Below, piece after piece: positions 49,952-60,100 of a DNA stretch of 64,000 nt. The notes under the pieces were generated by a model. It did no database searches and was not told the DNA's origin. It was given only the letters and a program-made list of their open reading frames with translations. The stretch is from NCBI GenBank assembly GCA_020226215.1, contig CM035233.1:26601150-26665149 (forward strand), in the 5' to 3' direction. Numbering within the stretch: position 1 is the first letter of the stretch; the number at the start of each line of letters is the position of its first letter. Position numbers and translations under genes: made by a program. The DNA comes from Sindora glabra (taxonomy: Eukaryota; Streptophyta; Magnoliopsida; Fabales; Fabaceae).

Positions 49952-51078
49952 ATGAGTGAATGTGGAGAAAATGAAGTTGACATGAGATTGTTTGTGAAGG
50001 CTATTCAATAATGAATGCAAGGTATAAACATAAGGTTAGATAGTCTAGAATTACCATCTAGAAATAGAACCTCTAAGCAACCCACTTTTGAAAAGGAGGA
50101 AGAAGAGTATTCTAATAGTAGTACTAAAATGGAAAAAAGAAGAGGTGGATAAAGGAAGGATAGTCACTTGGGTAGTATTAAGATGATAATTCTAGCATTC
50201 CTAGGGAACAATGATCTTAAGTTATATTTAAAGTGGGAAAGAAAAGTAGAATATGTATTTGATTATTATGAATATTTTGAGGGAAAAAAGGTTAAACTAA
50301 CATGGTGGAGTTCACTGATTATGCTAGTATTTGGTGAGACCAATTTATGATTAGTAGGCGTAGGAATGATGAAAGACTCATTTGTACATTGGAAGAGATG
50401 AAAGTAGTAATGAGAAAAAGATTTATACCTAACCACTGTCATAGAGACTTGCACCAAAAATTACAAACTCTATCCTAAGGATCCATAAGTGTGGAAGATT
50501 ATTATAAGGAGATGGAGATAACTATGATTAGGGCTAACATTAAGGAAGATCGTAAGGCCACTATGGCTAGATTTATTGAGGATCTAAAGAAAGAGATAAT
50601 TGATATGGTAGAATTGCAACATTATATGGAGATGGAGGATTTATTGCACAAAGCTATTTAGGTAGAGAGGCAATTAAAGGCTAAAAGAACTTCTAAATTT
50701 ACTTTAGCTTCTAACTCCTCGTAAAGGTCAAATTGGAAGAACAATAAAATTGTTTCAAAGCCAAAAGAAGATGCAAAGACTAAACATTCAATTGCTACTC
50801 CTAAAAGTAAAACTAAAACTAATTTATCTTCTAGATCACATGATTTAAAATGTTTTATGTGTCAAGGAGTTAGAAATATTTCTTTTTAATCTCCAAATTA
50901 AAAAGCTACAATTATTTGGATAATAGAGACATAGAGAGTGTTAGCTCAAGTGATGGTGAAATCCTACTAATGGAATATTATAGTGATGTTGATATTGCAG
51001 ATCCTATAGATAGAGATATGCTAGTTGCTAGGCATGCTCTTAACATATAGCTTAAAAAAGATGGTAATGAGGAGCAAC
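49952..51078 (+). pseudogene. Ty3/gypsy gag pseudogene (interrupted by copia element)
   Basis: Capsid protein of the gypsy element. Start ATG at 49,952 (MSECGENEVDMRLFVKAI). The capsid core follows with YLKWERKVEYVFDYYEYFEGKK reduced to recognisable blocks LKLYLKWERKVEYVFD (about 50,218) and KKVKLTWW, then EEMKVVM-like and YYKEMEITMI-like segments (50,395-50,530) and a tract with ELQHYMEMEDLLHKAI (about 50,612). The zinc knuckle at about 50,850-50,890 is broken: KCFMCQGVRN keeps two Cys, but the His is Asn and the last Cys is lost. Several stops and frameshifts. The coding sequence stops at 51,078, within the gag-protease linker, where the copia element inserted; it resumes at 59,436. Confidence 0.8.
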
Positions 51079-52172
51079 TGTTGGGATCGGGAGCCATACG
51101 AGCGCAGCCGAATAAACCGATCCCAGCCAACGGATCCATGCAAAACGTTAAATTAGAATGTAGGATTCAGGTTATACCTTTATATGATTCCAGATTTTAT
51201 TCGTTGATCACCTCTTTGACTTCCTTTCGGTCAGAGACTCCGAGGTATCCACACGAACCAGTAGATCACCATGTGAATGTCCTCACGATCACTGGTTGGA
51301 ATTCGTCTCCTTAGCCTCGTAGTGCTAGCTACGTCTCTTCAAGGATTATGGTCAAGGAGAGGTGCTAGGGTTTTTTTATGTTGTATGGGATGCGTGAATA
51401 ATGAATCAACCTTATTATTACCCAACAAGCCTATTTAAATAGGAGCATAGAAAACCTTAACTAATTTGGGCTTTAATCTATATATAATTATGGGCTTATT
51501 ATTGGGCCTTATAATTATAACATAGAATTCCCAAGTATTAGGCCTAAACAATTTGGTCTATTAATTCCAAATCCACTAGGCTCTAAGTGTGTGACCCTTC
51601 AGGCTCTCATTACATTGACAATAATCATTAATCATATTAATGATCATAAACAATGAGTGGTGTCTAGCAACACATCATTGTTACCCAAGTGATGAGAAAG
51701 TCGGTGTTTCGACTGAACCTTTATATGTAATTATCATCTATATCCTTTTGTCCTAAATATCTAGATTGAGCATGAGACATAGACTGTGTCATTCCCGTAT
51801 AGTCCAATCTCGAGGTTTCTTGATCCCTAAGTAAGCTGACTGAAGCAAATGTAATTGACATCCCATGTTAATTCATTTGAGGGATGTCAATTACATTTGA
51901 GCATGGCCATGCATTTTCTCAACTTTACTTAATCAAGGGGCCCACAGATGTTACTCCTGTTATATAGGAGGGACAAATTCCATCTTGATCGCACAAACTC
52001 CTCCGCATAATATGTGACATATCCAATAACTACTCTTGTATTCACTCAAGCATGAGTGATAGAATAGTATCAAAATATGAAACTCACATGTAGGGAACCT
52101 TAGTGATCTCAGGTCAAAGGACCATAATAATAATGATAACTAAGAATCACTCATGACACTCATATAACAATC
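51079..52172 (-). mobile_element. 3' LTR of copia element, 5' portion deleted
   Basis: Matches 58,049-59,129 but lacks about 304 bp that begin the LTR on the minus strand. The junction lies in TAACAATC (52,165-52,172), which occurs both at the expected LTR/polypurine border and inside the LTR (59,122-59,129). It also has an extra 20 bp at 51,881-51,900 that copies, inverted, the adjacent 51,846-51,864. Confidence 0.9.
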
Positions 52173-52184
52173 TCCCACTTGCAC
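52173..52184 (-). other. Polypurine tract of copia element
   Basis: Minus strand AAGTGGGAGATTG at the end of the internal region (52,169-52,181), the usual plus-strand primer sequence for this type of plant copia element. Confidence 0.7.
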
Positions 52185-52232
52185 TACAGTCAATCATCCA
52201 TGTATCTAATACCTATGGATCTCATATGACTA

Positions 52233-53729
52233 TCATACTTTTATTAGTGGATCGGCGACATTATCATCGGTCGGTATTCTGCATATCCTGACATCATTTC
52301 TATTAACAATATCTCTTATGAGATGATAGCGCTAGAGTATATGTTTGGATTTCTGGTAAGATCGAGGTTCCTTGGCTTGTGCAATGGCTCCATTATTGTC
52401 ACAATAGAGCTTTACTGGGTCAACAATGCTAGGAACAACTCCAAGTTCAATGATGAACTTCTTAATCTAAATAGCCTCCTTTGTGGCATCTGATGCTACA
52501 ATGTATTCAGATTCTGTTGTAGAATTAGCCACTGTCCCTTGCTTTGAACTCTTCCAAGTCACAACGCCACTATTAAGGCAAAATACATAACCTAACTGCG
52601 ACCTGAAATCATCTTTGTCAGTTTGAAAGCTAGCATCAGTGTAACCACTTACAATGAGCTCTTCCTCACCTCCATAAATCAAGAACATGTCTTTAGTTCT
52701 TCTTAAGTACTTAAGAATATTCTTGATAGTTATCCAGTGACTTTTACCAGGATCTGATTGGTATCTGCTCGTCATGCTTAAAGCATACGAGACATCAGGA
52801 CGAGTACATAACATGGCATACATGATAGACCCGATCGCAGATGCATAAGGGATCTTACTCATGCACTGTCTCTCATATGCTGTGGAAGGACATTGAGTTC
52901 TTGAGAGACTTATGCCATGTGACATCGGCAAGAATCCTCTTTTAGAATTTTGTATGCTAAACCTTTTTAGCACCTTGTCAATGTATGTACTCTGACTTAG
53001 GCTAAGCAATTTTCTCGATCTATCTCTATAGATCTTGATACCTAATACAAAGGAGGCCTCACCTAAGTCTTTAATAGAAAAATAATTTCCTAACCAAGTT
53101 TTTATAGACAGTAGTGTAGGAATGTCATTTCCAATGAGTAATATGTTATTTACATACAACACCAGAAAGACTATTGTGCTCCCACTAACTTTCTTGTACA
53201 CACAGGGTTCATCTTCATTCTTAATTAAACCAAACTTTTTGATTGCATCATCAAAACAAAAATTCTAACTCCGAGAAGCTTGCTTCAACCTATAAATGGA
53301 TCATTGCAATTTGCAAACCTTTCCAGCATTTTCAAGATTTACAAAACCTTCAAGTTGTGTCATATACACATCCTCAAGAAAATTTCCATTAAGGACAATA
53401 GTTTTGACATCCATTTACCAGATTTCATAATCATAATATGCTGCTATAGCTAGAAGAATCCTTATGGATTTAAGCATGACAACTGGAGAAAAAGTCTCAT
53501 CATAGTCAATACCATGGATTTGTTTGAAACCTTTTGCAACCAATCGTCCTTTAAAGGTACACACATTACCATCCATATCAATTTTCTTTTTGAAAACCCA
53601 TTTACATCCAATGGGTTTTACGCCTTCAGGTGAATCAACCAAAGTTCAAACTTGGTTTGAATACATGGAGTCCATCTCTGATTTCATAACTTCTAGCCAT
53701 TTCTCAGAATCTGGGCCCATCATAGCCTC
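52233..53729 (-). pseudogene. Copia reverse transcriptase-RNase H pseudogene segment
   Basis: RT copies element RNA into DNA, RNase H removes the RNA. Starting near 53,729: NQVWTLVDSPEGVKPIGCKW-type start (53,660-53,590), KGFKQIHGIDYDETFSPV (about 53,540), first catalytic Asp in MDVKT (53,415), SIYRLKQASRS (about 53,290), then LVLYVNNILLIGND (about 53,160), where the active-site YVDD reads YVNN, so both Asp are Asn. RNase H shows its acidic residues in GYTDASF, STTESEY and YCDNN (52,650-52,400). The frame ends IPTDDNVADPLIKV and stops at 52,233. In-frame stops occur at least at 53,727, 53,412, near 53,290, 52,464 and near 52,331. Most are explained by G-to-A changes of Trp or Gln codons (coding strand). 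Confidence 0.9.
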
Positions 53730-54994
53730 TTAGTAGGTTGTGGGCTCATCTTGGTCCATGAGCAACACATCACCGTGATGAGTCATGAGAAATCCATATC
53801 TCTCGGGCTCACGACGTATCTTACTAGATCTACGTAGGTTCTGTGTTACATGAGCAAGTTCTTCCACAACTGGTTGTGGAACTGACTCAGGTTCCATCTC
53901 AAGTTCAATATTTTCTCGTTGATTTTGAATTTCTTCAAGTTCTATTCTTCTCCCACTGATTCTTCTAGAGATAAATTCTCTCTCTAGAAAAATACCAGTT
54001 CGAGCAATAAACACTTTTTGCTTAGTTGGATTATATAAATAATATCCTTTTGTTTCTTTAAAATATCCAACGAAAAAATATTTATCAGATTTGGGTCCAA
54101 GTTTATCAGAAGCCTGACGTCTTACGTAAGCTTTGCAGCCCCAAATCTTCATAAAAGATAAACTAGGATGTTTCCCAGTCCATATCTCATATGGTGTCTT
54201 TTGAACTGATTTTGACGAAACACGGTTTAATGTGAAAGCTGCAATCTCTAGAGCATGTCCCTAGAAGGAATTTGGAAGGTCAGCCTAACTCATCATTAAC
54301 CAAACCATGTCTAACAAAGTTCGATTCCTCCTTTCAGAAACACCATTCCATTGAGGTGTTCCTGGTGGAGTGAGTTGTAATACAATGCCACACTCCTTTA
54401 GATGATTAAGGAACTCTCGGTCTCAGTATTCACCACCCCAATCTAATCGAAGTGCTTTAATACTTTTACCAAGTTGATTTTGTACTTCATTTTTGAACTC
54501 TTTGAACTTTTCAAAAGATTCAAACTTGTCTTTCATAAGAAACACATAACCATATCTACTGAAATCATCAGTAAAAGTAATGAAGTACTAATAACCTCCT
54601 CTAGCTTGTGTGTTTAAAGGTCCACATACATCACTATGTATAAGGCCTAATAAATCACTAGCCCTTTCACCTTTCCTAGTAAAAAGGGCTTTAGTCATCT
54701 TACCTAATAAACATAACTCACATACCTCATATGATTCGAAATCAAATGAGTCCAAAAATCCATCCTTATGGAGTTTGGAAATGCGTGTCTCATTTATATG
54801 GCCTAAACGACAATGCCAAAGATAGTTTGGATTTAAATCATTAGTTTTGACCTTTTTCGTGTTTATGTTATAGATTGGATTTTCAAGGTCTAGAACATAA
54901 AGACCATTCATTAATTGTGCACTGCCATAAAACATTTCATTTAAATAAATAGAGCAACATTTATCCTTTATTATAAATGAAAAACCTTTCTTGT
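53730..54994 (-). pseudogene. Copia integrase pseudogene segment
   Basis: Integrase joins element DNA to the target. From 54,935: GAG-pre-integrase zinc finger with LWHCRLGH and CELCLLGKM (54,820-54,705); catalytic core with Asp in LIHSDVCGP (about 54,620), Asp in LRLDWGGEY (about 54,445) and Glu in VSERRNRTLLDMV (about 54,325), so the DDE triad is intact. The C-terminal part includes WGCKAYVRR (54,145) and YFFVGYFKETKGYYLYN (about 54,070). Stops are present at 54,585, about 54,428, about 54,285 and 54,260 (Tyr/Trp and Gln codons in relatives). A one-base deletion near 54,996 puts it in a different frame from gag-protease. Confidence 0.9.
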
Positions 54995-56125
54995 CTAAAC
55001 AAGAACAGAAATCAAATTTCTACTAACAGTAGGTACAAAATAACAATTGTTCAATTCTAAAACTAATCCACTAGGTAAAGATAAATAATAAGTCCCTACA
55101 GCTAATGCAACAACTCTTGCTCTATTTCCAACGCATAGGTCCACTTCACCTTTGGCTAACGATTTACTTTCTTTAAGATCCTGCACATTTACACAAATGT
55201 GAGTACCACATCCAATTTCTAATACCCAAGATGTAGAAGTAGATAAATTAACCTCTATAACATAAATACCTAAGTTGGAAGTCCCACTTCCCTTTTGATT
55301 CTTAAGCTCTTCCAGGTAAATCTTGCAATTTCGCTTCCAATGTCTTGGTTCTTTGCAATGGAAGCATTGCCCTTCCTCGGCCACGCCATTTTTGTGCTTC
55401 AGTGCAGAGGAACTTGACTTGGACTTTCTAACAATTTTGTCCTTTTTCTTTTTATTCTTAGCCTTAGACTTGCCCTTTCCTTTGCCCTTTTGAACCATCA
55501 TAATGGAATTAGGCTTAGACTTTTTCAAGTTCTGCTCAGCAGTTCTCAACATGTTAAATAGTTCAGGAAAAGTCTTATCAAATTCGTTCATGTTGTAATT
55601 CATGACCAATTGACTATAGCTCTCGGGCAACGATTACAGAACTATATTAGTGGCCAATTCTTGCTGCAAAGGAAAACCCAATCTTTCAAGGTTATTGATG
55701 TACCCAATCATTTTAAGCACATATGTAGCAACGGGTGTTCCTTCAGCTATCTTACACTGAAACAATGCTTTAGATACATCATATCTCTCATGTCTTGCTT
55801 GCTCTTGGTAGAGCTGTTTAAGGTGATCAATCATATTGAATGCCTCCATGTTCTCATGTTGCTTCTGAAGCTCAGAGTTCATGGTAGCAAGCATGAGACA
55901 ACAAACATCCAGAGCATCTTCTAGATGCTTCTTATAAGCATCATTTTATGCTCGAGGAGCATTAGCAGTAGGCTCATCTGGAGTAGGTTGCTCTAGGACA
56001 TACTGCTTTTTTTCATGCTTGAGGATAATCCTCAAGTTTCGATACTAATTGAGAAAATTCTTCCCATTTAGTTTATCCTTCTCAAGGATAGATTGCAGTG
56101 ATAAGTTTGATGCATTTGATGCCAT
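54995..56125 (-). pseudogene. Copia gag and protease pseudogene segment
   Basis: Gag packages the RNA, protease processes the polyprotein. The start is the ATG at 56,125 (MASNASNLSL). Capsid region: ALFQCKIAEGTPVATYV (about 55,770), IGYINNLERLGFPLQ, YNMNEFDKTFPELFNMLRT (about 55,590). A Lys-rich stretch (55,500-55,430) precedes an intact zinc knuckle CFHCKEPRHWKRNC (55,367-55,326), with Arg in the place of the usual Gly. The protease site WVLDTGC is WVLEIGC at about 55,225, so the catalytic Asp is Glu. Stops at about 56,045, 55,950 and 55,631. The conserved NLISV motif ends the frame before the frameshift. Confidence 0.9.
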
Positions 56126-58035
56126 AGTTATCTACAATAGAAAAATATCCAGAATGAGAATCATGTATTTTATTTATTTAATAAGGTCTTTTATTAAATA
56201 ATACTCCTACTATTTTTCTCAAAATAATAGCCCTCACTATTATTTCGGAAAACCTTATCGTCAATGTTTTCTAGTGGGCCAAAATCTATATTTTACCAAA
56301 TCTTGAGTTAGCTTTGGCTAATCGCCCAAGATATGGCTTTTTAGGTAGACAACTCCTTTGTCAATTACATCTTATGCAACTCTTGGATAGTTGGGTAAAT
56401 AACACTTATTCAAATTCATCTCATGAATTCATAACCAACTCTATGCCTCTAGGCCCCAATCCTATTGGTATAGCCCAGTTAAGTCAAGACCCAATAATTA
56501 GCAATTTGGATATCACTATTATCCCATCGTGTCTTACCAAGATAGACTTTAGGTACTTTGCTTTGGCAAACCCACCTATAGCTGATCAAGATCTTGACGA
56601 GTGCTATTATTGGAAGGCACCTCCTTTTTTTGACTTAATATTTTGTTTAAGGGATTTTAATTTATTTGATCTTACCATTATGTACTTGGTTTTATTAAGC
56701 ATGCATCATATACATCTAGCATAGGTACCTCATACATTCATCATATGCATCTCATACATAAAACATAAATTAAACGTGACATGATTATGGCCTAACCTAA
56801 GTGATTTTCTAGAGCTCAAGAATATCAAATAAAACTAAGAAAGAAAAACTTCTTCCTAAGAATCTTCTTCTTTCTTCATGGTTTGATCTCCACTTCCATT
56901 GTTTCCACTTCAAGTGCTCCAATAAAATTATTACATTATAATAAAGAAACCTCAAGTTACATTCAAAGGGAGTAAGATGAGAAGAGAATGTACAACTAGA
57001 AGTAATAGAGAGGCACGACACGCAGGCCGTATTTAAAAATTGCAACAAAACCAAAGGCCATATTCATGCACCATACATCAAGCAACAAAACAACATGATA
57101 AGTGAAACATATATCCAAATATATTTTCAATATCAAAATCTAAATTAATTAATTTTGAATTAATTAACTAATTACTTAATATCGCACTACGTAGAGAATT
57201 TACAGCGGTCCCGCTAGCCGGTTAGCGGGCGGAGTCAAGGGGTAGCACCCCTGCTAGGGGGTTAGGGGGTGGAACCCCCCATCTAAAAAATTAATTGCAC
57301 CTGACATTCAGATTGTAATTCAATTTGTCAATAATTGACATTCCCCTTTAATCAATCAATTCAACAATTATTGGCACTCAAATCACAGGTTTATAAATCT
57401 GATTTATGACAGAATCATAATGGATAAATTTTAATCATATTAAAATGATTCAATTAATTCACAAATTTTATACGAAACAAATTCAACAATTAATTTCATG
57501 AAAAATCAAATTCAGCCATTAAGTGCAAGGTATATCACATATATGAAAAAGACTCAAGAAGTTAATTTGATTCATTCTGATTCATGACAGAACCTACATT
57601 TTAATCAGAAAATGTCTTTCACATATTAAAACAGATTCATGCAATTAATTCTTTTGATTCTATTTAAAATAGAACCCAGAAATCAGTTTCAAATTCAAAT
57701 CAAAATCCAAAATTATTACAACAGATTTAAATTTAAAAAGAAAACCAGAAACAGATTCGAGTTTCAATCAAAAATTCAGAAACAAATTCGAATTCAAAAC
57801 AGAAACAAGAATTAATCACAAAACACATTCAAATTTAAATCAGAATTCAAAATAAGGTTCAAATTTAAAATAGAATCAGAATTAATTAAATTAAGTTTGC
57901 TTGAACCAGAATGCACGAAATCAAATTTACCCTAATCCTAATTAGGAATCATTGAAGCATGATATACAGAACAATTCATTAATATCATAATCACGCAATT
58001 AGCAAACAAAATCCTAATTTAGCATTTTACAAGTA
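56126..58035 (-). other. Long untranslated leader of copia element
   Basis: About 1.9 kb between the primer binding site and gag start with no coding frame on the sense strand. It contains A-rich repeats (CAGAAT/AAATTC words, 57,600-57,900, plus strand) and a GC-rich hairpin block at 57,190-57,290. The antisense open frame at 56,314-56,724 is not similar to any transposon protein I recognise. Confidence 0.6.
57190..57290 (-). other. GC-rich inverted-repeat block in copia leader
   Basis: A sharp GC island in otherwise AT-rich leader. Plus strand: CCCGCTAGCCGGTTAGCGGG (57,209-57,228) is a near-perfect hairpin, followed by GGGGTAGCACCCC and GGGGGTGGAACCCCCC, each able to fold. Function unknown; RNA packaging or translation control are possibilities by position only. 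Confidence 0.7.
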
Positions 58036-58047
58036 GCTCTGTTACCA
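58036..58047 (-). other. Primer binding site (initiator Met-tRNA type), copia
   Basis: Minus strand TGGTAACAGAGC, one base after the 5' LTR, matching the tRNA-iMet-complementary TGGTATCAGAGC with one mismatch. Confidence 0.85.
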
Positions 58048-58048
58048 T

Positions 58049-59430
58049 TGTTGGGATCGGGAGCCATACGAGCACAGTGGAATAAATCGATCCCAGCCAA
58101 CGGATCCATATAAAATGTTAAATTAAAATGTAGGATTCAGGTTATACCTTTATATGATTCCAGATTTTGTTCGTTGATCACCTATTCGACCTTCGACTTC
58201 CTTTCGATCAAAGACTCCGAGGTATCCACACGAACCAGTAGATCACCCCGTGAACGTCCTCACGATCACTAGTTGGAATTCGTCTCCTTAGCCTCGCAGT
58301 GCTAACTACGTCTTTTCAAGGATTATAGTCAAGGAGAGGTGCTAGGATTTTTCTATACTGTATGGGATGCGTGAATAATGAATCAACCCTATTATTACCT
58401 AACAAGCCTATTTAAATAGGAGCATAGAAAATCCTAACTAATTTGGGCTTTAGTCTATGTATAATTATAGGCTTATTATTAGGCCTTATAATTATAACAT
58501 AAAATTTCCAAGTATTAGGCCTAAATAATTTAGTCCATTAATTTCAAATCTACTAACCTCTAAGTGTGTGACCCTTTAGGCTCTCATTACATTGGCAATA
58601 ATCATTAATCATATTAATGATCATAAACAATGAGCGATGTCTAACAACACATCATTGTTACCTAAGTGATGAGAAAGTCGGTGATTCGACTGAACCTTTA
58701 TATGTGATCATTATCTATATCCTTTTATCCTAAACATCTAGATTGAGCACGAGACATGGACTGTGTCATTCTCGTATAGTCCAATCTCGAGGTTTCTTGA
58801 TCCCTAAGTAAGTTAACTGAAGCAAATGTAATTGACATCCCATGTCAATTCATTTGAGCATGGCCATGCATTTTCTCAACTTTACTTAATCAAGGGGCCC
58901 ACAGATGTTACTCCTGTTATATAGGAGAGATAAATTTCATCTTGATCATATAAACCCCTCCACATGACATGTGACATATCCAATAACTACTCTTGTATTC
59001 ACTTAAACATGAGTGATAGAATAGTATCAAAATATGAAACTCACATGTAGGGAACCTTGGTGATCTCAGGTCAAAGGACGATAATAATAATGATCACTAA
59101 GAATCACTCATGACACTTATATAACAATCCATGTTGTGTTCTTAGGATGGGTCGGTCCAGTATACAAGTTCTCTAACTTGTACTCATGTGTAAGCTTAAT
59201 ATCTCGTATAAGTCACTACACATGCTAGTCTTAACATATCAAAGCAACCTAATCCATAATGATATATGACTAAGGATATTTAAGAATATAATTATTTTAA
59301 GGTTATTATCATAATTAAATATATTATGCATATAATATATATAAATATAATAATTAGAATTGCCATTAAAATAACATGATTCAAAATTACAATCATCAAT
59401 ATGATTAGTTTTAGGGCATATACACTAACA
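58049..59430 (-). mobile_element. 5' LTR of copia element (full length)
   Basis: 1382 bp, minus-strand start TGTTAGTGTATATGCCC, end CTCCCGATCCCAACA. It is the best reference for the other four LTRs of this family. The target duplication GCAAC follows at 59,431-59,435. Confidence 0.95.
58407..58420 (-). promoter_or_regulatory. Conserved palindrome, probable LTR core promoter
   Basis: CCTATTTAAATAGG, a perfect 14-bp palindrome with a TATA-like centre, about 1010 bp from the LTR start on the minus strand. It is identical in all five LTRs of the family (3611-3624, 10,427-10,440, 51,430-51,443, 58,407-58,420, 63,576-63,589) despite divergence around it. Assignment as TATA box is inference from position and sequence. 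Confidence 0.55.
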
Positions 59431-59435
59431 GCAAC

Positions 59436-60100
59436 ATGAGCATATCTTTCATACTAAATGCCATATAAATGACAAGGTATGCAACATGATTATTGATAAT
59501 GGAAACTGTACTAATGTTGCTAGCACATTGTTAGTTAAGAAATTGAATTTGCCCACATCAAAGCATCCTAATCCATATAGACTATAGTGGATGAATGAAT
59601 ATGGAGACATAAGGGTGACAAAGCAAGTACTGGTTTCATTTTCCATTGGCAAATACAAAGATGAGGTTCTTTGTGATGTGGCACCTATGCATGTTAGACA
59701 TTTACTTGGGCATCCATAGCAATTTGACAAAAAGGTTACCTATAATAGGTACAAAGATAAATACACCCTTGTCATGAATAACCACATCATTATATTAATA
59801 CCTCTCAAACCTATTAAGGCATATGCTAATCAAATTAGGATTGCAAAAGAGTGTAAGATGAGAGAAGAACAATTAAGCATTTTAGAGAAAGAGAGGATAG
59901 ATAAGAAAAGTGAGTTTGAGCTGAAAGAAAAAAATAAAATGGTAAGTAATAAGAAGAAAATTTCAAAAAGTAGTAAGAAAAATAGAGAGAAAAATAAGAG
60001 AGTTAGTGTATTTGCAAGAAAAAGTGAGTTTGATAGTGCTATAATAACAAGAGAGCAATTACTTGTAGTCATGTACAAGGATGTATATTTCACTAATGAT
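59436..60100 (+). pseudogene. Gypsy protease pseudogene segment
   Basis: Resumes the frame cut at 51,078. The aspartic protease core reads NMIIDNGNCTNVASTLLV at about 59,488-59,541, where the usual D-(S/T/G)-G is D-N-G: the catalytic Asp is kept but the next residue is changed. It continues VLVSFSIGKYKDEVLCDV (about 59,627) and LLGHPXQFDKKVTY (59,703), with stops replacing Trp. A charged linker rich in Lys and Glu follows (59,850-60,010). Confidence 0.85.

Larger units (their letters stand above)
51079..59430 (-). mobile_element. Complete but inactive Ty1/copia retrotransposon
   Basis: Transcribed from the minus strand: 5' LTR 59,430-58,049, primer binding site, long leader, gag, protease, integrase, RT, RNase H, polypurine tract and a shortened 3' LTR 52,172-51,079. 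A perfect 5-bp duplication GCAAC (51,074-51,078 and 59,431-59,435) shows a simple insertion into the gypsy element. The order PR-INT-RT-RH is diagnostic of Ty1/copia. The gag (MASNASNLSLQSILEKDKLN start) and GAG-pre-integrase sequences resemble a widespread plant copia group; clade not assigned. At least a dozen stops and one frameshift (about 54,996) inactivate it. Confidence 0.95.

Noticed and set aside
51081..51314. Open frame of 77 codons starting inside the copia 3' LTR
   Set aside because: Lies wholly within LTR sequence in the antisense direction and is broken in the other four LTR copies.
56314..56724. Plus-strand open frame of 136 codons in the copia leader
   Set aside because: Antisense to the element, no recognisable domain and no promoter or codon evidence; likely chance in a stretch with few stops.
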